Shown here piece by piece: positions 5,789 through 10,591 of a stretch of DNA of 10,591 nucleotides (its first letter is position 1; each line of letters begins with the position of its first letter). The notes under the pieces are model-generated. The model was not told where the DNA came from and made no database searches. It worked only from the letters and a program-made list of their open reading frames with translations. The position numbers and the translations under genes were made by a program. This DNA comes from CAJQND01 sp051010055 (GTDB lineage: Bacteria > Pseudomonadota > Alphaproteobacteria > Rhizobiales > CAJQND01), in contig JBPCVY010000144.1 of NCBI GenBank assembly GCA_051010055.1, forward strand, positions 1 through 10,591, read 5' to 3'.

Positions 5789-7069
5789 ATGGGTGAAGAA
5801 GCAGGTCCACATTCAGTTTCGCTGACATTGGTCGACAAGGCAGCCGAGTGGCTGCGTGAGCAAGCCATGGCCGATGCTGAACTGGAACCGATGCTCAATG
5901 GCTGCTTTGAACGACTGTTTGCGGCAGGCATTCCGCTGCGCCGCGCGCACGTGGTTGTCTCCATTCTCCACCCCCTGTACCGCGCCCTTGGATTTACCTG
6001 GCGCCGTGGCGAAGGCACCCAGGTAGATGGCTACGGCCACTTCCTGGATGGTACCGTTCCGGAAACCTTCCAACGAAGCCCCTACTTTTTCATCCTCAAC
6101 CATGATGTGGAGTACATTCGCCGTCATCTTGAAGGCCCGCCTGAAGAAAATGAGTTTTCAATTCTTCAAGATCTAAGGGAAATTGGCGGTACGGACTATC
6201 TGGCATTCTCCATACCGATAACAACAGACAAGGAAAGAAGCCTCCTCGGCTCCTGGCTCACCGACCGGCCAGGCGGGTTTGCTGATAGTGAAATCGCAGC
6301 TCTGTTGCGCATGCACAACCGGCTTGCCATGGCCTGCAAGATGGCCGTTCAGCGCGAACTTGCAAACAATGTTCTTGAAACCTATCTCGGGCGCGGCGCC
6401 GGCCAGCGCGTTTTGAACGGTCTCATCAAGCGCGGAGATGGGGAAACCACACGGGCCGCCATCATGTATGGCGATTTGCGGGGTTCAACAGCCCTTGCCG
6501 ACAGAGAGGGCCGCCAAGCCTATATTGATGCCCTGAACAGCTTTTTTGATGCGGCAGGCACCGCGGTGACGGAAAAAGGCGGTGAAATGTTGAGTTTCAT
6601 GGGTGATGGATTTCTTGCCATCTTCCCTTGTGACCGCAATCGCCGGGATAGCATTATCGCAACCCAGGCAGCTTTCCACGCAGCAGAAGAAGCTGTTGCC
6701 CGAATGAAGGACGTCAATCAAGAGCGGACCAAAGCAGGTGATGAGCCTCTTGGATTTGGCCTGTCGCTTCATGTGGGAAATGTCATGTTCGGAAATGTCG
6801 GCATGGCAGACCGCCTTGCCTATTCGGTATTCGGCGCAACGGTAAACGAAGCTGCCCGCCTTGAAACCCTCACCACCAAATACAAAACGCCGATTATCGC
6901 CAGTGGCGCTTTTGCCGATTACCAAGGCGGCGCCTGGAAATTGCTCGGTATTGAAGAACTGAAAGGTGTCCAGGAAGCCATTGAAGTCATGGCCCCTGCT
7001 GGCAAGCCGGTGAGCAAAAAGGCAAAACCTGGCAGAAAGGCTAAAGCCGGCGCAAAATCAAAAGCCTGA
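5789..7069 (+). CDS. Class III adenylate/guanylate cyclase with N-terminal sensory-type region
   Basis: This 426-residue soluble protein probably makes a cyclic nucleotide. Residues about 1-190 are an uncharacterised, possibly GAF-like region. A linker with TYLGRGAGQRVLNGLIKRGD (198-217) leads to the cyclase homology domain (about 222-375). Metal-binding D229 (MYGDLRGST) and D273 (FMGDGFLAIFP) are present, as are the transition-state residues N353 and R357 in VNEAARLE. The purine-reading lysine, usually GGEVLKFxGDG, is Ser269 (GGEMLSFMGDG), and its partner position is Ser346 (YSVFG). Substrate choice and activity are therefore uncertain. The last 20 residues are a lysine/alanine-rich tail. 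The ATG at 5789 follows AGGAA (5776-5780) at good spacing. There are no membrane segments. It is divergent from pccA and convergent with the next gene. Confidence 0.88.
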   Translation: MGEEAGPHSVSLTLVDKAAEWLREQAMADAELEPMLNGCFERLFAAGIPLRRAHVVVSILHPLYRALGFTWRRGEGTQVDGYGHFLDGTVPETFQRSPYFFILNHDVEYIRRHLEGPPEENEFSILQDLREIGGTDYLAFSIPITTDKERSLLGSWLTDRPGGFADSEIAALLRMHNRLAMACKMAVQRELANNVLETYLGRGAGQRVLNGLIKRGDGETTRAAIMYGDLRGSTALADREGRQAYIDALNSFFDAAGTAVTEKGGEMLSFMGDGFLAIFPCDRNRRDSIIATQAAFHAAEEAVARMKDVNQERTKAGDEPLGFGLSLHVGNVMFGNVGMADRLAYSVFGATVNEAARLETLTTKYKTPIIASGAFADYQGGAWKLLGIEELKGVQEAIEVMAPAGKPVSKKAKPGRKAKAGAKSKA

Positions 7070-7081
7070 AACTGTCAGGCT
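7063..7081. terminator. Hairpin shared by two convergent genes, containing both stop codons
   Basis: AGCCTGA (7063-7069) and TCAGGCT (7075-7081) form a 7-bp stem with the loop AACTG. The cyclase stop TGA is the end of the left arm and the opposing gene's stop (TCA on plus) is the start of the right arm. With A-rich sequence before it and a partly T-rich stretch after it, it may work as a compact two-way terminator. The stem is short and the U-tracts imperfect. Confidence 0.4.
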
Positions 7082-8100
7082 ACTTTCTCCAGCAATGGTT
7101 TAAGGGCATCATGGACGTTTGGTGATTCGTCGCGGATAAAGCGCAAGAGCGCCTTTTCATTCTCATGCAAAATGCCATCACGGCCAATGCGCTCGGCAAG
7201 CCAGCTTGCTTCTACCTCGGTAATCTGCTCAGCAACCGCCCTTTCCGCTTCGGCCCTGGCGAGTTTTTCGCCATAAGCTGCTTCCAGACCTGAATTTCCG
7301 CTCATTTGGCCCCAAACACCGCGCAATCCGTCAACCAGCATGGTTGAAAAACCACCAGCAACCATTTCACCCGTCATGCCGCCGAATGTGGAGGAATCAT
7401 CCTCCACCCAACGCTCGCGGCGCAGAGCTTCTTCGCGTGATGGCACCTGGTATCCATGAGAAGCCATGAGAAAACTGGCAATCGCTTTCACAAAAAGATC
7501 AGACCAAGCTGCATCGTTTTCTGATTCCAGGGTCGCATCATTCAAATCGAAGAGAGCTTCAGCTTCTTCATGGGTGATTCCCATGTTGCCGTCACCGCCT
7601 GCGGCATAAAGCGACCGGCGCAAAAGATCAACTTCCCCCGCCCCTATTGCACCAGGTGTGAGGGACAAATCCTTACGGGTTTTCCCATCGCCCTTGAGCG
7701 CATTGTGCTTAACCGTGTTGATGAGATGGCTTGACAGTGAAGGTGGTATCATCAGTGCCGCCTCAACCACACGAACCATCATTTCAAGCACCGCAAGGGT
7801 GTGGCCTGAACCATTTTCAGTTAAATGGCTGAAGAGCCATTTTACATTATCTTCCGCTACATAACCATAAGGCTTCATCTGATAAACGAGGTAATCAGTC
7901 ATCGCTTCTGCGAAGAACTCGACCCATTCCGGGCATACCTCTTCACAGCTCTTGTTCAGAAAGAAAAGCTCGTTCGCCTCGGCTTTAGTAATGGAACCGT
8001 CCGCATACATGGTACGACGCAGTTCGCGTACGTGGGATGGCGCAACCGCGCCTGTGCAAGCCAAATCAACAATCGGTTGGGAAATGGAAAGTTCCGGCAT
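7075..8100 (-). CDS. Unknown protein built from tandem TerB-like 'DG-I-xxxEA-LF' modules
   Basis: I do not recognise a named family. The 341-residue protein lacks a signal peptide and membrane helices. It contains an internal duplication. Residues 24-81 (LRRTMYADGSITKAEANELF) and 157-219 (LRRSLYAAGG, then GITHEEAEALFDLN) share LRR-x-x-YA, DG/G, I-x-x-x-EA-x-x-LF-x-LN, a Trp about 15 residues later, F-x-x-A and a closing GYxV. A shorter third copy lies at 298-340 (LAERIGRDGILHENEKALL). Spacing is about 133-141 residues. The acidic DG-x-I pattern resembles TerB/tellurite-resistance-like helical modules or loosely EF-hand loops, but no complete EF-hand is present. GGGGGA about eight bases before the ATG at 8100 is the ribosome site. 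It converges with the cyclase with a 5-base gap. Function unknown. Confidence 0.82.
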   Translation of the reverse strand: MPELSISQPIVDLACTGAVAPSHVRELRRTMYADGSITKAEANELFFLNKSCEEVCPEWVEFFAEAMTDYLVYQMKPYGYVAEDNVKWLFSHLTENGSGHTLAVLEMMVRVVEAALMIPPSLSSHLINTVKHNALKGDGKTRKDLSLTPGAIGAGEVDLLRRSLYAAGGDGNMGITHEEAEALFDLNDATLESENDAAWSDLFVKAIASFLMASHGYQVPSREEALRRERWVEDDSSTFGGMTGEMVAGGFSTMLVDGLRGVWGQMSGNSGLEAAYGEKLARAEAERAVAEQITEVEASWLAERIGRDGILHENEKALLRFIRDESPNVHDALKPLLEKVA

Positions 8101-8201
8101 GTCCGTTGGTCCCCCAGGCTAAACCCTCGAAATGATGCCCGGAGGATAGACAAATACCGTTGCCAAAACGCTAATAAGCGCCAAAAAGTACCGGTTTGAG
8201 A

Positions 8202-8834
8202 TTAACCCTTTGCGTCAACGACTGTGAGGCGCAGCACGTCAACCATTGTGGCGTGGGCCGGAACAGCACCAGAATTGCGCAATGCATGAGGCCGATCGCC
8301 CCGAAAACGCAGAGTTTCCCCTTCTTTCACCTTCACAGTTTCATCGTTGACTGTGACTTCGACTTCACCTTCTAGGACCGAGATATGCTCCACACACCCT
8401 GCTTGGTGGGGTTCTGACTCCAGAACACCGTCCGGTTCTGCCTTGAAATCGTACCACTGCACCCATTCAACCGTTTCCAGCGCGCCGATTATCGCCAGGG
8501 TGCACTTGCCATCCTCACTTGTGAGTATGGGAATGCCCCCGCGCTTTTGGTGCTGCAATATGTTGGGGGTTTCGTCCGTTTTCAAAACTTCATCGATGGA
8601 TGAGTCAAGCGCCTTTGACAGCCGCCAAACCGTGCCGATTGTAGGGTTTGTCTCATTCCGTTCGATTTGCGAGATTATCGACTTTGCAACGCCGGAATGC
8701 TCAGACAATTCTCCAAGCGACATATTATACGCTTTGCGCAGCCGCTGAATGGTTTGGCCAAGGGCAGGAGAATCTTCGCTCCCTTTTTTTTGAACGGATT
8801 TTTGTCCGTCTTTGCGGGCGCTACGCGTTGACAT
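8202..8834 (-). CDS. XRE-family transcriptional regulator with C-terminal cupin domain
   Basis: This 210-residue regulator has an N-terminal helix-turn-helix (about 25-82: LGQTIQRLRKAYNMSLGELS, then GVAKSIISQIERNETNPT) and a cupin sensor domain (about 125-205: EPHQAGCVEHISVLEGEVEV, then FRGDRPHALRN). H143, H150 and H183 are possible ligand or metal contacts. The start ATG at 8834 is chosen because AAGGAA precedes it at good spacing and the protein begins just before the HTH; an upstream in-frame extension to 9197 runs through the intergenic region and into the opposing cysG frame and looks non-coding. It is divergent from cysG-DUF2849-cysI, so control of sulfite reduction or siroheme synthesis is likely but inferred. 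Its ligand is unknown. Confidence 0.9.
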   Translation of the reverse strand: MSTRSARKDGQKSVQKKGSEDSPALGQTIQRLRKAYNMSLGELSEHSGVAKSIISQIERNETNPTIGTVWRLSKALDSSIDEVLKTDETPNILQHQKRGGIPILTSEDGKCTLAIIGALETVEWVQWYDFKAEPDGVLESEPHQAGCVEHISVLEGEVEVTVNDETVKVKEGETLRFRGDRPHALRNSGAVPAHATMVDVLRLTVVDAKG

Positions 8835-8854
8835 TTGCGTGTTCCTTAAATAGA

Positions 8855-8989
8855 ACAATTGTACGGAATAACGAACGAATGATGCTCTTTCGAACGAATA
8901 CCAGCGATTATCAACGATTTTTGGAAAAAAGACAATGAAATTCGCACCGTTTGACAGCGGCATTTCAAAGAAAGTTCGTTTTTTCGAAC
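8855..8989. promoter_or_regulatory. Divergent regulator/cysG control region with repeated CGAACGAAT operators
   Basis: CGAACGAAT occurs twice in the same direction, at 8872-8880 and 8891-8899, 19 bases (about two turns) apart. GTTCG (8974-8978) and CGAAC (8985-8989) form an inverted repeat carrying the related word TTCGTT. A TTGACA box at 8951-8956 is a good -35 for the cys operon; the inverted repeat covers its expected -10 region. On the minus strand TACAAT (8863-8858) is a good -10 for the regulator gene, inside the ACAATTGT palindrome (8855-8862). The sites suit autoregulation and control of cysG by the XRE-cupin protein; this is inferred. Confidence 0.5.
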
Positions 8990-9034
8990 AGATAGAACGG
9001 TAACCAACGGCCCTACAGAGCGAGCGAAGAAAAT

Positions 9035-10042
9035 ATGAGATATTTCCCCATCTTTGCTGATGTTGAAGAAAGGCCCGTGCTTGTGGTGGGCGGCAACGAA
9101 GATGCTGCCCGTAAGGTGCGCCTTTTGCTGAAAACAACCGCCAATGTCCGCATTGTTGCATCTTCTCTGACGCCGGAACTGGATGGGCTTGTTTCACATG
9201 GCGCTATTGAGTGGGCCGGGCTTGAATATTCCGCCGGGCAACTTGACCGGGCTGCGCTGGTATATGTGGCTGATGACACCATTGCCGTTCAGGTGAGCAC
9301 AGATGCGCGCGAACGCAATGTTCCCGTCAACGTAATTGACCGCCCGGAGCTGTGTACATTCATCACCCCTGCCCTGGTTGACCGCGACCCGGTTATCATT
9401 GCGATTGGAACGGAAGGCTCTGGCCCCGTTCTGGCACAGCTCATAAAGGAGCGCATCGAAGCGTTGCTTCACCCGGCTATCGGCGCCCTTGCCTCATATG
9501 CAAGCGCATTGCGCAACCGTGTCGAGGCCGAGCTTCCCAAGGGCCGTCAGCGGCGCGCCTTTTGGTGCCAGTTCTTTTCTGGCCCTGTGCGCGACGCTTT
9601 CTTTGACCGTGACGATGAAGCTGTTTTGAATACGGTTTCAACGGCAATTTCTGAAAATCAGGAAACCCAGCCGGGCCGTGTTGATTTTATCGGCGGGGCA
9701 TCTGGTGATGCCGAACTCATTACCTTGAAGGCACAACGCCGGTTGATTGAGGCTGATGTCATCATTCTTGAAAAAGACACCAATGGGCAGATTCTTGAGT
9801 ATGCCCGCCGCGATGCTGAGAGATTTGTCATTTCGGGCGGTTCAGCCGATGACAAGCTTACAGCGCTTGCGCTGCGCGGCAAGGCAGTTGTCCGCCTTGT
9901 GTCTGCCGGCGTGTCACGCAAAAGCTCAGAAATCGAAGCTCTTTCATCTGCCGGCATCAACTTTGAAGTTGTGCCGGGCGTGGATGTTGCCTCGGTTCTT
10001 TCATTTTCAAATACCGAATATCGCACCGCAGGGAGTGCTTAA
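9035..10042 (+). CDS. cysG: CysG-like siroheme synthase: intact dehydrogenase/ferrochelatase half, decayed methyltransferase half
   Basis: Residues 1-205 match the CysG-B/Met8-type domain that oxidises precorrin-2 with NAD and inserts iron to give siroheme. Signs are MRYFPIFADVEERPVLVVGG at the start, the nucleotide-binding GGNEDAARK (19-27), D102 in NVIDRPEL (equivalent to the catalytic Asp of Salmonella CysG) and S129 in GTEGSGPVL. Residues 214-335 align with the uroporphyrinogen-III C-methyltransferase domain but are degraded. The GPGD loop reads GASGD, the YDR motif reads LEK, the KR loop and the whole GGDPFIFGRGGEE motif are missing, and the protein stops where roughly 140 further residues are normal. 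No frameshift is evident. SUMT activity must come from elsewhere. The ribosome site is only a purine-rich GAAGAAAA before ATG 9035. It is the first gene of the cys operon. Confidence 0.9.
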   Translation: MRYFPIFADVEERPVLVVGGNEDAARKVRLLLKTTANVRIVASSLTPELDGLVSHGAIEWAGLEYSAGQLDRAALVYVADDTIAVQVSTDARERNVPVNVIDRPELCTFITPALVDRDPVIIAIGTEGSGPVLAQLIKERIEALLHPAIGALASYASALRNRVEAELPKGRQRRAFWCQFFSGPVRDAFFDRDDEAVLNTVSTAISENQETQPGRVDFIGGASGDAELITLKAQRRLIEADVIILEKDTNGQILEYARRDAERFVISGGSADDKLTALALRGKAVVRLVSAGVSRKSSEIEALSSAGINFEVVPGVDVASVLSFSNTEYRTAGSA

Positions 10043-10045
10043 ATT

Positions 10046-10366
10046 ATGAGTGCAGGAAAAATCCTCACTGCGAACCGCCTGTCGGACGGGCTGGTTGTCT
10101 TTCTCGGCGTTGACAATGTGTGGACGCGCGATATTAACCGCGCGGTTCTTGCGCGCGAACCAAATGCTGAAGCCGCCTTGGAAAAGCGCGGACAAGCTTA
10201 TGAAGAAAACCATCAAGTTACCGGGGCCTATCTTGTGGCTGCCACGCGCGAGGACGGTGTTGTGACGCCGGTTCACATTCGCGAGCGCATTCGCGCGCAA
10301 GGCCCGACTGTGCGCCCGGATTTATCAATTATTGCCGTAGAAGAGTTTGTAAATGTATCGTTATGA
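10046..10366 (+). CDS. DUF2849 domain protein of the sulfite reductase operon
   Basis: A 106-residue protein matching the small DUF2849 family, which in alphaproteobacteria sits between the siroheme synthase gene and cysI. Typical parts are the start ILTANRLSDGLVVFLGVDN (6-24), TRDINRAVL, and the C-terminal VTPVHIRERIRAQGPTVRPD. Its biochemical role is not known; constant linkage to cysI suggests an accessory function in sulfite reduction. It begins 3 bases after the cysG stop and overlaps cysI by 14 bases, so all three are probably translated from one mRNA. No membrane segment or signal peptide is seen. Confidence 0.9.
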   Translation: MSAGKILTANRLSDGLVVFLGVDNVWTRDINRAVLAREPNAEAALEKRGQAYEENHQVTGAYLVAATREDGVVTPVHIRERIRAQGPTVRPDLSIIAVEEFVNVSL

Positions 10367-10591
10367 CGAGTTCGATGCCCGTTTCGTTGCTGAACGGGTG
10401 GCCCAATTCAAGGACCAGACTGAGCGGCGTCTTTCCGGCGAACTGATTGAGGACGAATTCCTCCCCTTGCGCCTGATGAACGGCCTTTACCTGCAATTGC
10501 ACGCTTACATGCTGCGGGTGGCAATTCCTTACGGCACGCTGAATTCGCGGCAAATGCGTATGCTTGCCGACATTGCTGAACGGTATGACCG
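10353..10591 (+). CDS. cysI: Sulfite reductase hemoprotein subunit, N-terminal 79 residues (partial)
   Basis: The reading frame starts at ATG 10353 inside the end of the DUF2849 gene (14-base overlap) and remains open to the right edge. The visible protein begins MYRYDEFDARFVAERVAQF and contains LPLRLMNGLYLQLHAYMLR and IPYGTLNSRQMRMLADIAE, the well-conserved N-terminus of alphaproteobacterial nitrite/sulfite reductase-type CysI. The enzyme reduces sulfite to sulfide with a coupled siroheme and 4Fe-4S cluster; those cysteines lie beyond the window. Siroheme supply by the upstream CysG-like protein fits. Nitrite reductase is possible by domain family but less likely given DUF2849 beside it. Confidence 0.9.
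   Translation, partial: MYRYDEFDARFVAERVAQFKDQTERRLSGELIEDEFLPLRLMNGLYLQLHAYMLRVAIPYGTLNSRQMRMLADIAERYD

Noticed and set aside
7178..8031. Complete EF-hand calcium-binding loops in the repeat-module protein
   Set aside because: The DG-x-I segments resemble part of an EF loop, but the 12-residue Dx[DN]xDG pattern with terminal Glu is not complete in any copy.
8835..9197. N-terminal extension of the XRE-cupin ORF (longer start at 9197)
   Set aside because: The extension overlaps the start of cysG on the other strand and the promoter region, its sequence looks non-coding, and the ATG at 8834 has a good ribosome site just before the HTH domain.

Overview
The window looks like chromosomal DNA from a moderate-GC alphaproteobacterium, probably of the Hyphomicrobiales (rhizobial) group. 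The main evidence is the siroheme synthase - DUF2849 - sulfite reductase gene order, the alphaproteobacterial type of propionyl-CoA carboxylase alpha subunit, and a stand-alone class III cyclase of a kind common in that group. The assignment rests on recognising proteins and gene order, not on a database search.

Left third (1 to about 3640): one end of an integrated mobile element, all on the minus strand. From the chromosomal junction inward it carries a P4-type tyrosine integrase, a 264-base gap with three hairpins, an AlpA-like helix-turn-helix protein, a coupled 51-residue ORF followed by a hairpin, an archaeo-eukaryotic-type primase domain, and a DUF3987 ATPase/helicase-like domain that runs off the left edge. 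The last two look like halves of one primase-helicase gene separated by a +1 frame break at about 668-691. Integrase + AlpA + primase is the replication/integration module typical of P4-like phage satellites and related islands. No capsid, resistance or defence cargo is visible; any cargo lies left of the window. Upstream of the integrase are short repeats spaced by about one helical turn, good candidates for integrase or excisionase sites near the attachment site.

Middle (3644-8100): chromosomal genes. pccA (minus) is divergent from a class III nucleotidyl cyclase (plus). The cyclase ends 5 bases from a convergent 341-residue protein of unknown function made of a tandemly repeated module. 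The two stop codons lie in the arms of one hairpin. The cyclase has serine where the purine-reading lysine normally sits.

Right third (8202-10591): a sulfur-assimilation locus. An XRE-cupin regulator (minus) is divergent from the cysG-like gene, the DUF2849 gene and cysI (plus, cut by the right edge). The three plus-strand genes are packed with a 3-base gap and a 14-base overlap, so they form an operon making siroheme and the sulfite reductase that uses it. The cysG-like protein keeps its dehydrogenase/ferrochelatase half, but its uroporphyrinogen-III methyltransferase half is shortened and has lost its key motifs, so SUMT activity must come from another gene. The divergent region holds repeated CGAACGAAT words and a GTTCG/CGAAC inverted repeat that could be operators of the XRE-cupin protein.
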